NCBI RefSeq assembly: GCF_030270605.1
Contig: NZ_BSYJ01000004.1
Coordinates: 248,001-312,000 of the forward strand
Origin: Biformimicrobium ophioploci
GTDB lineage: Bacteria; Pseudomonadota; Gammaproteobacteria; Pseudomonadales; Cellvibrionaceae
Reading direction: 5' to 3'
DNA length: 64,000 nucleotides
Part shown: one piece after another, positions 18,010-27,700 of the stretch
Layout: each line of letters begins with the position of its first letter
How positions within the stretch are numbered: the stretch's first letter is position 1
The notes under the pieces: generated by a model
Told to the model about the DNA's origin: nothing
The model's database searches: none
Seen by the model: the letters and a program-made list of their open reading frames with translations, nothing else
Program-made: the position numbers and the translations under genes

Positions 18010-18549
18010 GTGAAAAGTAGCAGTGGGCAAATAATGGCAAAACCGGCGAACAAGGGCGATGCGCTGACGCGCAAGGTGCCGGTCGACCTGACCGGGCATC
18101 ACGCCGACTGCGATGCCAATTACCTGCGCCTGCTGAAGCTGTTGCCGGACCACGCCGAGCGCAGCCACTGGCGCTATGCAATCGGCAGCGGCAACAGCCA
18201 GACCAGTATCGCGTTTGAACTGAGCGCACGTGACCGCTATACGACGACGGTGGAGATGCACCTCGAAGGCAGCGGCGACTGGAACCGGCTGCCGCCGCTC
18301 ACGCTGCGCCTGTACCACGATGCGCGCATGGCGGAGGTGGTTGCGATCAATCGGCGCCACGGTATCGCCGGGCAGATGCCGCTCGGGCAACAGTACCCGA
18401 ATGCGCGGATGCAATACGCTGACGAGAAGGCGCAGGTAAACCGCCTGCTGGCAGAGGCCCTGGCGGCTTGCCTGAGCAGCGGTCGCGCTGGCGATGCAGT
18501 GATTGGCGTGAACAGGGAAGGGCTGGTCGTCGTGCGCGACGGCAAGTAG
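18010..18549 (+). CDS. DUF1249 (YqiB-like) protein
   Basis: A 179-residue cytoplasmic protein of the DUF1249 family, known mainly from its fixed place between nudF and cpdA. Recognisable pieces are CDANYLRLLKLLP, FELSARDRYTTTVEMHL, LRLYHDARMAEVVA and YADEKAQVNRLLAEAL. No enzymatic motif is seen and its function is unknown. GTG 18010 has a GAGAGGT site upstream; ATG 18034 (MAKPANKG) is an alternative start. Confidence 0.82.
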   Translation: MKSSSGQIMAKPANKGDALTRKVPVDLTGHHADCDANYLRLLKLLPDHAERSHWRYAIGSGNSQTSIAFELSARDRYTTTVEMHLEGSGDWNRLPPLTLRLYHDARMAEVVAINRRHGIAGQMPLGQQYPNARMQYADEKAQVNRLLAEALAACLSSGRAGDAVIGVNREGLVVVRDGK

Positions 18550-18610
18550 TTCTCGCCGGCAAGCTGATAAAAATAAGCAGGTTCCGCCGAGGCAGGGGCC
18601 GCAAGGAATT

Positions 18611-19402
18611 TTGGGACGGGAGCGAGCAGTTTTGCCCAGCCACCGATTGATACAGATTACGGACCCGCACCTGGGTAGTCGCGAGGACTACCAGTTGCTG
18701 GGGCTCAATACCCTCGACAGCCTGAACCAGGTTGTCGCCTCCATTTCTGCCTCCGATCTGGTCGTGGCCACCGGTGATATTTCCGCCAATGCCGATGAAG
18801 GCGCTTACCAGCAGTTTACCTCAGCCATGCAGGCCAGGGCTGAAGGCTGGTGCTGGCTGCCCGGCAATCACGATGATCCTGCAGCGATGGAGCGTGCGGC
18901 GCCGGGCCGGCATATCGGCAAGCGGGATCTCGGTGCGTGGCGCCTGCTGATGCTGGATACCAGTATCGAGGGCAAGGTTTACGGCGGGCTCAGCGAAGCC
19001 CAGCTACAACAGTTGCTACAGGACCTGGATGAGGCCGGCGAGCGCCCGGTGCTGATTCTGATGCACCACCAGCCTGTGACAGTAGGCAGCGACTGGATTG
19101 ACGCACACATGTTGCGCGACGCCGATCGGTTCCTCGATGTCGTAGGCAGGTTTCGCAATGTGCGTGCCATTGCCTGGGGGCATGTGCACCAGGCATATGA
19201 AGGCCATTTTCGCCACATCCACCTGTACGCGACGCCGTCCACCTGTGTGCAGTTCAAGCCTGGCAGTGCGCCCTTCGCGGTCGGGGAAGAGCTGCCGGGC
19301 TACCGCTGGTTCGAACTGGCGGAGGATGGCACTTTTGCTACCGGGGTGGAGCGCGTGCATGTCGCCGACTACACCGTGGACCTGACTTCCGGGGGTTATT
19401 GA
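18611..19402 (+). CDS. cpdA: 3',5'-cyclic-AMP phosphodiesterase
   Basis: A 263-residue class III metallophosphatase. All metal-binding blocks are present in order: ITDPHLG, ATGDISA, LPGNHDD, LMHHQPV and WGHVHQA. CpdA hydrolyses cAMP and so tunes CRP-dependent expression. Both possible starts are TTG: 18611 (after AAGGAAT) and 18632 (after GGGAGCGAG); the second gives a length closer to the family. The gene order with nudF, DUF1249 and parE supports the call. Confidence 0.92.
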   Translation: MGRERAVLPSHRLIQITDPHLGSREDYQLLGLNTLDSLNQVVASISASDLVVATGDISANADEGAYQQFTSAMQARAEGWCWLPGNHDDPAAMERAAPGRHIGKRDLGAWRLLMLDTSIEGKVYGGLSEAQLQQLLQDLDEAGERPVLILMHHQPVTVGSDWIDAHMLRDADRFLDVVGRFRNVRAIAWGHVHQAYEGHFRHIHLYATPSTCVQFKPGSAPFAVGEELPGYRWFELAEDGTFATGVERVHVADYTVDLTSGGY

Positions 19403-19553
19403 TTCCCCCTTCCTTTCTCCTTTTGCAGCGTCGCGGTTGCACATCCTTTACGCCATCTCCCTTGTTGCCTGCAGTGCATCCGCATAAGATGGCTTTTTGC
19501 GCCGTCTGGCGCGACCGTCATCTACGCTTGGAAAATGACTTCAGGGAGTGGGA

Positions 19554-20228
19554 ATGAAAACCTTTGGCATCAGAACCCGTTCGATCAAGACCGCCTTGGT
19601 CGCCTGCCTGGCCGGCCTGCTGGCCTCCTGCGCACAGGCCCCTCAGGCCCCGTCGGAAGCGCACCTCAATAGCGTGCGTGCGTCGGGACTCGATCACGTC
19701 GCAACCGTATTCGCCTTTGACCTGGCCGGTGCCAGCGTCTTTGTCGCTGAGCCCGAGCTCGAGTACCGCAGGCGCTCTTCTTCCGATTTCCCGCGTCACA
19801 GCCCGGAGGACTTCGAACTGGATGACAGGAATCGGGCGCGCCTGCGCGACGTCATGGAAACGGCCTTCGCCGAATCTTTCCTGGCACCGCGCCGCAGCAC
19901 CGTCGCGGCATCTGTCGATGAGGCGGACTACCGGATGCAGTTCGGCTTTGAGGATTTCGGTATTGCCGCACCGCTGGATCTCGAGCCCATGACCCGTTAT
20001 TACGCCCAGTACAGCGCCAGCGGCAAGCTGTATGGCCGGCTCTACGACCGGGAAGGCAACCTGGTCATGGAATTCAATGATCGCCGCGATATCGGTGACA
20101 ACTGGGGCCGTGGAATGAATGGCGGCAACCTGGACCGCTTCACCCGAATCACCTTCTGGTCCGATATGCGCAATGACATGCGCAAGGCGTTCAAGAGCCT
20201 GGACCGCGCCCTGCAGGCCGGCGGCTGA
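19554..20228 (+). CDS. Hypothetical lipoprotein (possibly DUF3313-like)
   Basis: A 224-residue predicted lipoprotein with signal ALVACLAGLLASCAQ (lipobox Cys about residue 22). The mature part has RLRDVMETAFAESF, ADYRMQFGFEDF and GKLYGRLYDREGNLVMEFNDRRDIG, a pattern seen in periplasmic DUF3313-type lipoproteins; this assignment is tentative. ATG 19554 is preceded by AGGGAG; a GTG at 19548 is also in frame. It lies between cpdA and yqiA, which are usually adjacent in Pseudomonas. Confidence 0.6.
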   Translation: MKTFGIRTRSIKTALVACLAGLLASCAQAPQAPSEAHLNSVRASGLDHVATVFAFDLAGASVFVAEPELEYRRRSSSDFPRHSPEDFELDDRNRARLRDVMETAFAESFLAPRRSTVAASVDEADYRMQFGFEDFGIAAPLDLEPMTRYYAQYSASGKLYGRLYDREGNLVMEFNDRRDIGDNWGRGMNGGNLDRFTRITFWSDMRNDMRKAFKSLDRALQAGG

Positions 20229-20263
20229 GCGCCGCGCGCAAGCCCGGGAATTCAGGGGTACCC

Positions 20264-20845
20264 ATGCAGAACCTGGTTTACTGCCATGGCTTCCTGAGTT
20301 CGCCGGCATCCTTCAAGTGCCAGCTGCTGAAGCGTTACTGCGCCGATACGCTGCCGGCACTGCATTACCTGACCCCGGATATTTCCCCGCATCCGCAGAT
20401 TGCCGCAGATACCCTGTCTGCACTGGTAGAGCCCCTGCTGGACAGGGGTGAGGCTGTTGGCCTGGTGGGGAGCTCCATGGGGGGCTTCTGGTGTACCTGG
20501 CTGGCTGAACGCTATGGCCTGCGCGCAGTGCTGATCAATCCCGCGGTACACCCCGCGCGGCGCATGGCCGCCTACCTTGGGCAACCCCTCAAAGGCTATC
20601 ACGACGAGCGTGAATACCGGCTTGGTGAGGCCGACCGCGACACGATGGCCGCGCTGGAGCCGAAATTGCCGCTGCGCGGCACCTACTGGCTGCTGGCCCA
20701 GACGGGTGACGAGGTGCTCGATTACCGCGAAGCGGAAGCCTTCTATGCAGGCCAGCGAGCTGACATAGAGCCCGGTGGGGACCATGGTTTCCAGGGGTTT
20801 GAGCGGTTTTGCGGCGAAATAACCCGCTTTCTGTTTGCCGAATGA
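20264..20845 (+). CDS. yqiA: YqiA-type alpha/beta-hydrolase (esterase)
   Basis: A 193-residue single-domain hydrolase of the UPF0227/YqiA group. The start MQNLVYCHGFLSSPASFK carries the oxyanion-side HGF. The nucleophile elbow is VGSSMGGFW (Ser near residue 70). The acid lies in TGDEVLDY and the base in GGDHGFQGF near the end. Members hydrolyse short acyl esters and CoA thioesters in vitro; the physiological substrate is not known. Its place directly before parE is conserved. Confidence 0.9.
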   Translation: MQNLVYCHGFLSSPASFKCQLLKRYCADTLPALHYLTPDISPHPQIAADTLSALVEPLLDRGEAVGLVGSSMGGFWCTWLAERYGLRAVLINPAVHPARRMAAYLGQPLKGYHDEREYRLGEADRDTMAALEPKLPLRGTYWLLAQTGDEVLDYREAEAFYAGQRADIEPGGDHGFQGFERFCGEITRFLFAE

Positions 20846-20958
20846 GCAGCCAGGCCGCCGGGCGCGGCGTGTTTTGATCCCTGACCGGCTTCGCGCCATA
20901 ATCGCCGCAGATCATAAGAATGAAGCCGCAGCGGCGGCGGAAGAAGTACGGATTACCC

Positions 20959-22860
20959 ATGGCAAACTATTCCGCGGAAGATATTGAAGTCCTCACGGGG
21001 CTTGACCCGGTGCGCAAGCGCCCCGGGATGTACACGGAGACCACGCGCCCCAACCACCTGGCGCAGGAAGTCATCGACAACAGCGTGGACGAGGCCCTTG
21101 CCGGCCACGCCAGCCAGATCGAAGTGGTGCTGCACAAGGACCATTCCCTTTCGGTCAGCGATGACGGCCGCGGCATGCCGGTGGATATCCACCCGGAACA
21201 GGGCCGCCCCGGTGTGGAGGTGATCCTCACCACGCTGCACGCAGGCGGCAAGTTCTCCAACAAGAACTACCAGTTTTCCGGCGGCCTGCACGGTGTGGGT
21301 GTATCGGTGGTGAATGCCCTGTCGAAGGTGGTGGAAGTGACCATCCAGCGCGGTGGTGAAGTGCACCGCATGGGCTTCAAGGATGGAAACAAGGCCTCCG
21401 ACCTGGAAGTGGTTGGTACCTGTGCCAAGCGCACCACCGGTACCAGCGTGCGCTTCCTGCCAGACCCGAAGTATTTCGATTCCCACAAGTTTTCCGTACC
21501 GCGCCTGCGTCACGTACTGCGTGCCAAGGCCGTGCTCTGCCCGGGCCTGCGCGTTACCTTTATCAACGAGCAGGGCGGCGACAAGAATGATACCCGCGAA
21601 GTCGACGAGTGGTTCTACGAGGACGGCCTCAAGGACTACCTCGCTTCTGCCAACCAGGGCTGGGAAGTGCTGCCGGCGCAGCCGTTTGTCGGCACTTTTT
21701 CCGCGGAAACCGAAGCGGCCGACTGGGCCGTGCAATGGCTGCCGGAAGGCGGCGAAGCCACAACGGAATCCTATGTTAACCTGATTCCCACGGCGCAGGG
21801 CGGTACCCATGTTAACGGCCTGCGCTCCGGCCTGCTGGAGGCCATGCGCGAGTACTGTGAAATCCGCAACCTGTTACCGCGCGGGGTCAAATTGAGCCCG
21901 GAGGATATCTGGGCCCAGTGCTCCTACGTCCTGTCTTCCAAGCTGGCCGACCCGCAGTTTTCCGGCCAGACCAAGGAAAGGCTGTCCTCGCGCGAGGCTG
22001 CTGCGTTCGTTTCAGGCGTGGCCAAGGACGCGTTTGCGCTGTGGCTCAACCAGCACACCGAGGAAGGTGACAAGCTGGCGGAGTACTGCATCAGTAATGC
22101 GCAGAAACGCGTGCGTTCCGCCAAGAAAGTGGCGCGCAAGAAAGTTACCCAGGGGCCGGCACTACCGGGCAAACTGGCGGACTGTGCCAGCGGTGATACC
22201 AGCCGCTCCGAGTTGTTCCTGGTGGAGGGTGACTCGGCCGGTGGTTCCGCAAAACAGGCACGCGATCGCGAATTCCAGGCCATCATGCCGCTACGCGGCA
22301 AGATCCTGAATACCTGGGAAGTAGACAGCTCAGAGATCCTCGCCAGCCAGGAAGTACACGATATTGCCGTGGCGCTGGGGGTGGACCCGGGCAGCGATAA
22401 CCTGGACGGCCTGCGCTATAACAAGATCTGTATCCTCGCCGATGCGGACTCGGACGGCCTGCACATTGCCACGCTGCTGTGCGCGCTGTTCCTGCGCCAC
22501 TTCCGCCCACTGGTGGCGCAAGGGCATGTATACGTTGCCATGCCGCCGCTGTTCCGGATCGATATCGGCAAGGAAGTCTTCTACGCGCTGGATGAGCCGG
22601 AAAAGCAGGGCATCCTCGACCGTATCCAGGCTGAGAAAAAGAAAGGCAAGATACAGGTCACCCGCTTCAAGGGCCTTGGCGAGATGAACCCGCTACAGTT
22701 GCGCGAAACCACCATGGACCCGGACACCCGTCGCCTGGTACAGCTTTATGTCGACGCCGGTGACGATAGCCACCAGTTGCTCGATATGTTGCTGGCGAAA
22801 AAGCGCGCCAGCGATCGCAAGAGCTGGCTGGAAGACAAAGGCAACCTGGCGGATGTCTGA
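20959..22860 (+). CDS. parE: DNA topoisomerase IV subunit B
   Basis: A 633-residue GHKL-type ATPase (E. coli ParE is 630). In order: LTGLDPVRKRPGMY, ATP-site VIDNSVDEALAGHA, SDDGRGMPVDIH, LHAGGKFSNKNYQFSGGLHG, then the TOPRIM region with LVEGDSAGGSAKQARDRE and ILADADSDGLHI, and the C-terminal RFKGLGEMNPLQL. With ParC it decatenates replicated chromosomes. I chose ATG 20959 (MANYSAEDIEV), which matches the family start; a further in-frame ATG lies at 20920. parC is not in this window. Confidence 0.96.
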   Translation: MANYSAEDIEVLTGLDPVRKRPGMYTETTRPNHLAQEVIDNSVDEALAGHASQIEVVLHKDHSLSVSDDGRGMPVDIHPEQGRPGVEVILTTLHAGGKFSNKNYQFSGGLHGVGVSVVNALSKVVEVTIQRGGEVHRMGFKDGNKASDLEVVGTCAKRTTGTSVRFLPDPKYFDSHKFSVPRLRHVLRAKAVLCPGLRVTFINEQGGDKNDTREVDEWFYEDGLKDYLASANQGWEVLPAQPFVGTFSAETEAADWAVQWLPEGGEATTESYVNLIPTAQGGTHVNGLRSGLLEAMREYCEIRNLLPRGVKLSPEDIWAQCSYVLSSKLADPQFSGQTKERLSSREAAAFVSGVAKDAFALWLNQHTEEGDKLAEYCISNAQKRVRSAKKVARKKVTQGPALPGKLADCASGDTSRSELFLVEGDSAGGSAKQARDREFQAIMPLRGKILNTWEVDSSEILASQEVHDIAVALGVDPGSDNLDGLRYNKICILADADSDGLHIATLLCALFLRHFRPLVAQGHVYVAMPPLFRIDIGKEVFYALDEPEKQGILDRIQAEKKKGKIQVTRFKGLGEMNPLQLRETTMDPDTRRLVQLYVDAGDDSHQLLDMLLAKKRASDRKSWLEDKGNLADV

Positions 22861-22900
22861 TTGTTGCGCCTGGCTTTCATTCGATAGATAAACCAAATTG

Positions 22901-22933
22901 AAACCCCGCAAGCAAGTGCTTATGGGGTTTTTT
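22901..22933 (+). terminator. Rho-independent terminator after parE
   Basis: AAACCCC (22901-22907) pairs with GGGGTTT (22924-22930), with an inner AAGCA/TGCTT pair, followed by a run of six T. It lies 40 bases after the parE stop. Confidence 0.85.
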
Positions 22934-22969
22934 CTTTGTTCGCCTTACTACCGTAACGGGAATTAAATT

Positions 22970-23698
22970 ATGTCCCTGTTGTTTGAAGAAATTGATAGCC
23001 AGGAAACGCCACTTGGTGTTGTTTCCCTGCGGAGGCGCCGAATGCCGGCACTCGGCGACAGGGATATCTATGAGGTGAAACTGGGCGAGGAATTCCTCAT
23101 GTCCAGTTTGTTTGTCGATGCGGAAGAGGCTTTGTCTACTCTCGGACTGGCTGCGGTGCAGGGTGACAGGCTCAGCGTTGTCGTGGGTGGGTTGGGCCTG
23201 GGTTACACTGCCGTTGCTGCGCTCAAAGATCAACGAATCAAGGAGTTACTGGTCGTCGATGCGCTGGATGCCGTGATCGGGTGGCATAAAAAAGAATTGG
23301 TGCCGCTGGGCAAGGTGCTCAACGCCGATGCGCGTAACCGCTATGTGCATGGAAGTTTCTTTGACCTGGCAACGGCGCCTGCTGTCGGATTTGATCCGCA
23401 ATGCCCGGGCAAAAAGTTTGACGCGATCTTGCTGGATATTGACCATTCTCCATCTGAGTATCTTGATGCAGCCAATGCGAGCTTCTATTCAACTGAGCAC
23501 CTGTCGCTGATGGCAGAGCAAATCAGACCGGGCGGTGTGTTCGCCATGTGGTCACAAAACCTGCCGGACCCGGAATTCGAAAAATTGCTGGGTTCTGTCT
23601 TTGAGCGCATCGAGTCGCACGTGATCTCTTTTTACAATCCGTTCCAGAATTGTGAATCGACCAACTCCGTATATGTGTGTGTAAAAGGGGAAGCCTGA
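22970..23698 (+). CDS. Spermidine-synthase-fold methyltransferase-like protein
   Basis: A 242-residue protein with a Rossmann SAM-type core. VVVGGLGLGYTA (about residues 67-78) is the glycine-rich loop, LLVVDALDAVIGWHK the acidic strand, KKFDAILLDIDHSP the catalytic-side strand, and IRPGGVFAMWSQN the late motif. The architecture resembles spermidine-synthase-like proteins, but the polyamine-binding residues are not obvious, and true aminopropyltransferase activity is not supported. It stands alone between the parE terminator and the convergent formate operon. Confidence 0.65.
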   Translation: MSLLFEEIDSQETPLGVVSLRRRRMPALGDRDIYEVKLGEEFLMSSLFVDAEEALSTLGLAAVQGDRLSVVVGGLGLGYTAVAALKDQRIKELLVVDALDAVIGWHKKELVPLGKVLNADARNRYVHGSFFDLATAPAVGFDPQCPGKKFDAILLDIDHSPSEYLDAANASFYSTEHLSLMAEQIRPGGVFAMWSQNLPDPEFEKLLGSVFERIESHVISFYNPFQNCESTNSVYVCVKGEA

Positions 23699-23752
23699 CT
23701 GCATGCGGTCGGCTAGCCACAATCGCTGACATACTTTCCTGAACAGTCGTGC

Positions 23753-25939
23753 TCAGGAGTGAATCTCTATAGTGACGGCTACTGACTTGTACCCCGGGGT
23801 TTTGCTGCGCGGGTCCACCTGAGTGCCGACCAGTGGGTTGGTTTCCGGATAATAGCCGGCGAGACAGCCGCGCGGCAGGTCGAAGCCGAAAACTTCAAAA
23901 TCCTTTACAGAGCCCTGCTGCGAGCGCACGTCGACTTTCCGGCCGTCTGATAGGTTACGTTCGTGCATGTCTTCGCGGTTCATCAAAATCACCTGCCGGT
24001 GTTGCATGCCGCGGTAGCTGTCTTCCTGCTCGTAAATAATCGTATTGAACTGCCCTTCGCTGCGCAGGGTCATCAAGGTGAATTCCCCTGTCTCTGAATG
24101 CGACGGTACAGCCGGTACCTGGAACCGCGCGAGCCCGGTTGGCGTGGCGAACTCGGCTTTATGTAGCGCCCGCCCCGGGATGTGGAATTCCTGTTTGCTG
24201 TCATCGATTGACTTCAGTGCGCCAAGGCCTTCAATCGTATCGGCGATGGCAGCACGCAGTTCGCGATGCTGCCTAAATGGTGTGAAGCTGAAACTGCCTT
24301 GCAGAGGCAGCTGCTCGCCGAGTGTCGCCAGGATATCCACCTCCGAACGCACATTCGTGAGCCGGTCGATACCACCATCACTCAGGCGTACATAGCTGAA
24401 CATGGACTCCTGTGTAGTTGGCTGCGTTTCCTCGTCGCGCGCCCGCACAGGCAGGATCAGTTGTTCTGAGTGGTCAGCCCCGTGCAGGTGACCGCGGTTC
24501 AGGGTCGTTGTCAGGTAGAGCTTGAAGCCGACCATGTCCAGAGCCGTTTTTGCCCAGTCTGTTGCCGGGGCAGCTTCCAGCAGGTTGCCGCCCATTACCA
24601 GCGCCATGTCGATATCGCCTGCATGGGCGGCATTGAGGCAGGCCATGGTGTCCATTCCCGTGTCTTCGGGCAGGCTCAGGCCGAGCTGTTTTTCAAAGCG
24701 CTCGATCACGTCGCGGGCCAGCACCGGCTTGACGCCGATGGTGCCCATACCCTGGACGTTGCTGTGGCCGCGCAGCGGCAGCAGCCCGGCGCCGGGTTTG
24801 CCCACCATGCCGCGCATCAGGCTCAGGTTGGCCAGCGCTTCGAGCGTATCCACACCGTGGCGGTGATGGGTGAGCCCCATGCCCCAGGCGAAAATTGTGT
24901 GCGTGGATTGGGCGTAGATTTCTGCAGCTGCCTCTATGCTCTCACGGGACAGGCCGGTAGCCTGCCCGATTGTGTCCCAGCCCGTTTGCTCAATAAATTC
25001 CAGGTAGGCGTCGGCGCCTTCTGTGTGATTCTGCATAAACCGCCGGTCTTCTGCACCAGCCGCGACGATAGCCTTGGCGAGGCCGATAAACAGCCACAGG
25101 TCGCTGCCGGCTTTGGGCTGCAGGTAGTCGCTGGCAATCTCGTCACCCCCGGCAATCAGGGAGCGCAGGCTCTTGGGACTGGCAAAACGCACCAGACCCG
25201 GTTCACGCACGGGATTGATGACCAGAACCTGTCCGCCGCGCTCGCGCACACCGCGCAATTTATGGATCAGGCGCGGGTGATTGGAGGCCGGGTTGGCGCC
25301 GACCAGGATGACAAGGTCGCACTGGTCCAGGTCCGCCAGCTGTACGGTGGCGGTGCCGGTGCCAATGGCATTGTGTAGCGCGACCCCGGTGGCCTGGTGG
25401 CAAAAGTAGGAACAGTTGTTGACGTTGTTGGTGCCTTTGGCCCTGGCCAGTAGCTGCAATACGAAGCCCGCCTCATTGGAGGAGCGGCCGGAAGCGTAAG
25501 CAAAAAAGCGTTTCGGGGCGCAGGCGATAAACCGCTCCGCCGCCAGTGCGAGCGCGGCATCCCAGTCCATTGGCTGCAGCCGATCATCACCAGCGGCTTT
25601 GTACAGCGGCGTGTCGAGTCGACCCAGGTGTTCTACGTTGTGGCCATCGAGCTCCTGAAGCTCAGACAGCGGGTGTTCGAAGATCTCATGGGGAATCGGC
25701 GCCTGAGTGTCGGTGGACTGGGCCTGCACACTCTTGTTGCATACGGACGGATACTCGCCCAGCTCGTTGGTCATGCCGCCTTTCTGGCCGCCCATGCCGA
25801 GCCCGCAGGCCTTGCAGGCATTGTGCGCCGTCAGTGCCTTCGCCGACGCCTTTACGCCTATCCTGCGCGCGGTCTTGAGGGTATACATGACCTTCTCGAG
25901 GCCGCCACCCTTGAGTGCCTTTGGTGTTTTCGAAGCCAT
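23753..25939 (-). CDS. FdhF/YdeP-family molybdopterin oxidoreductase
   Basis: A 728-residue molybdo-bis(MGD) enzyme of the YdeP group. Only three N-terminal cysteines are seen (C42, C45 and C67), as is usual for this group rather than the four of FdhF. Other landmarks are NNCSYFCHQATGVAL in the active-site region, GANPASNHPRL, INPVREPGL, GKPGAGLLPLRGHSNVQGMGTIG and a C-terminal MGD-binding lobe. E. coli YdeP is linked to acid resistance, but its substrate is unknown. Here it is the last gene of the formate operon, 73 bases after the channel gene. Confidence 0.83.
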   Translation of the reverse strand: MASKTPKALKGGGLEKVMYTLKTARRIGVKASAKALTAHNACKACGLGMGGQKGGMTNELGEYPSVCNKSVQAQSTDTQAPIPHEIFEHPLSELQELDGHNVEHLGRLDTPLYKAAGDDRLQPMDWDAALALAAERFIACAPKRFFAYASGRSSNEAGFVLQLLARAKGTNNVNNCSYFCHQATGVALHNAIGTGTATVQLADLDQCDLVILVGANPASNHPRLIHKLRGVRERGGQVLVINPVREPGLVRFASPKSLRSLIAGGDEIASDYLQPKAGSDLWLFIGLAKAIVAAGAEDRRFMQNHTEGADAYLEFIEQTGWDTIGQATGLSRESIEAAAEIYAQSTHTIFAWGMGLTHHRHGVDTLEALANLSLMRGMVGKPGAGLLPLRGHSNVQGMGTIGVKPVLARDVIERFEKQLGLSLPEDTGMDTMACLNAAHAGDIDMALVMGGNLLEAAPATDWAKTALDMVGFKLYLTTTLNRGHLHGADHSEQLILPVRARDEETQPTTQESMFSYVRLSDGGIDRLTNVRSEVDILATLGEQLPLQGSFSFTPFRQHRELRAAIADTIEGLGALKSIDDSKQEFHIPGRALHKAEFATPTGLARFQVPAVPSHSETGEFTLMTLRSEGQFNTIIYEQEDSYRGMQHRQVILMNREDMHERNLSDGRKVDVRSQQGSVKDFEVFGFDLPRGCLAGYYPETNPLVGTQVDPRSKTPGYKSVAVTIEIHS

Positions 25940-26012
25940 ACCGGCATACCCTGTTATTTCTTTTTATTTTGGAGCGCCAATGCAATTGGGGTTTACGCGT
26001 GGCGGGAGGGCC

Positions 26013-26804
26013 CTAGTCATGGTGCCTCGGCAGAAGGTAACAGACCCAGTAGACCAGTGCCACGAAAACACTGCCACCGACAATATTGCCCAGGGTGACC
26101 GGGATCAGGTTGGTGAGGAATTGGTTGATGGTGATGTCGCTGCCCGTAAACATGGCCACCGGAATCAGGTACATGTTGGCAACGGAGTGTTCAAACCCGA
26201 GTGCCACGAAGGCCGAGATCGGCAGGATAATGGCTGTGATCTTGCCCTCGACTGTATGCGCGGCAATGGTCAGCCAGACGGCGAGGCAGACCAGCACATT
26301 ACACAGCAGCCCGCGAAAAAATGCCTGTTGCCAGTCCAGTGCCACCTTACCCTCGGCAATGCCGTGGATGGTACTGAGCAGCTCGCCGGCTCCGAGCCCG
26401 GTAGCGCCGGAAAGGCTGTAAAACCAGGCGGTGGCCACGGATCCGATGAAGTTGCCCGTAAACACCAGTATCCAGTTGCGCAGCAAGCGCGGGGTGCTGA
26501 CATCCCGCTCTGCCCAGGCCACTACAATCAGGTTGTTGCCGGTAAAAAGCTCCGCGCCGGCGACGATGACCAGTACCAGACCGGTGCTGAATACGATGGC
26601 GCCGAGCAGGCGCGTGGGGCCAAAGCCCAGTTCACTACCAGTAATCACAAGGGTATAGAACATACCCCCGAATGCGATGAAGGCACCGGCAAGAAAGGCC
26701 AGTGTCATGGTCTGCAAGGCTGGCAGCCTGGACTTGGCTATGCCGACGTTTTCCACCAGTTGTGCAATCTGGTCCGGCTTGTAGGCGTCGAAGGGTGAAG
26801 ACAT
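26013..26804 (-). CDS. Formate/nitrite (FNT) family channel
   Basis: A 263-residue inner-membrane protein with six predicted helices. The N-terminal cytoplasmic SSPFDAYKPDQIAQLVENVG is typical of FocA/NirC. GAELFTGNN marks the first omega-loop repeat, and GFEHSVANMYLIP carries the central pore histidine. Formate is the likely substrate because the neighbours form a formate dehydrogenase; nitrite is the alternative. I placed the start at ATG 26804: the open frame continues upstream, but only this start fits the family. It lies 14 bases after the flavoprotein gene. Confidence 0.87.
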   Translation of the reverse strand: MSSPFDAYKPDQIAQLVENVGIAKSRLPALQTMTLAFLAGAFIAFGGMFYTLVITGSELGFGPTRLLGAIVFSTGLVLVIVAGAELFTGNNLIVVAWAERDVSTPRLLRNWILVFTGNFIGSVATAWFYSLSGATGLGAGELLSTIHGIAEGKVALDWQQAFFRGLLCNVLVCLAVWLTIAAHTVEGKITAIILPISAFVALGFEHSVANMYLIPVAMFTGSDITINQFLTNLIPVTLGNIVGGSVFVALVYWVCYLLPRHHD

Positions 26805-26818
26805 GGTGTTCCTCCCGC

Positions 26819-27685
26819 TCAGCAGTGAAAATCTGCGAGCGCACCGGCGCCGGAACTTCTTGCGAGTAGCGGAGCCAGTTTGTCCCAGCGATAGGTGGGT
26901 CCATCCTTGCACACATACTGGTGCTCGAGATAACAGTGACCACAGGTGCCGGTTGCGCAGTGCATGCGCCGCTCTATGGACATCCAGATCGCGCTTGCGG
27001 GAAGGCCGCGTTGCACGAAAAACTCTGCAACCGTGTGCATCATGATTTCCGGGCCGCACAGGAATACGCGCTCTGGTTCGCCCACCTGATTGAGGACCTC
27101 TGGTAGCAGGTCGAGGGGGGTGCCCCGGTACTGGCAGCCGTTGCCCTGCTGCACGATATCGAAAAGAGGCAGCTGGCTCTGCCAGCGCTTGCGCTCGGGA
27201 TTCAGTACCTGTGCCGCGGCAGTGCGTGCGCCATAGACGAGTGCAACAGGTGGTGTGCCGCTGTTGATCAGGTGCTCAACCAGGCTGACCAGTGGCGCCA
27301 GCCCGCAACCGCCACCGACAATCAGGGCCTTTTCGGTCAGGACTTTTTCGGTATCGCCGTCAGTGACAGGCCAGCCGTGCCCAAACGGGCCGCGCGCACC
27401 AAGTGTATAGCCCGGTTTTCTTTCGAACAGCGCGCCGGTCACCTGACCCATGCGCCGGACCAGGGCACTGAACTCGCCTTGCGCATTGGGCAGGGTGGTA
27501 AATGTAAACGGCGCCTCACCGGCGCCGGGCACCGATAACATGAAAAACTGCCCGGGCCTGGTGCTTTGCCACTTCTTGAGATTGCTATCGCTTTGGCCGC
27601 AGAAGCGGAAGCGAAAGTGCCTTGCGGCTTCACCATCCTCGACACCGGAGAGGATCTCGATCGGTTCGGGTACCAGGCTCTGCAT
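26819..27685 (-). CDS. FAD/NAD(P)-binding electron-transfer subunit (hydrogenase-gamma / AsrB-like)
   Basis: A 288-residue ferredoxin-reductase-type flavoprotein. It has an FAD barrel with PGQFFMLSVPG and APFTFT, an NAD(P) domain with LIVGGGCGLAPLVSLVEHL and FLCGPEIMM, and a C-terminal [2Fe-2S] site at C243, C248, C251 and C259 (CATGTCGHC...C). This layout is that of the gamma subunit of sulfhydrogenases and of AsrB in anaerobic sulfite reductase. In this operon it would carry electrons between the formate dehydrogenase and NAD(P). It lies 15 bases after the beta-like gene. Confidence 0.85.
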   Translation of the reverse strand: MQSLVPEPIEILSGVEDGEAARHFRFRFCGQSDSNLKKWQSTRPGQFFMLSVPGAGEAPFTFTTLPNAQGEFSALVRRMGQVTGALFERKPGYTLGARGPFGHGWPVTDGDTEKVLTEKALIVGGGCGLAPLVSLVEHLINSGTPPVALVYGARTAAAQVLNPERKRWQSQLPLFDIVQQGNGCQYRGTPLDLLPEVLNQVGEPERVFLCGPEIMMHTVAEFFVQRGLPASAIWMSIERRMHCATGTCGHCYLEHQYVCKDGPTYRWDKLAPLLARSSGAGALADFHC

Positions 27686-27700
27686 ATGTGGCAGCCTCGC

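Noticed and set aside
22970-23698. True spermidine synthase
   Set aside because: The SAM fold is clear, but the polyamine-site residues and an adjacent SAM decarboxylase gene are missing, so only the fold is claimed.
23737-23758. Terminator between the spermidine-synthase-like gene and the formate operon
   Set aside because: TCCTGA/TCAGGA can pair, but the stem is short, the loop long, and no T run follows.
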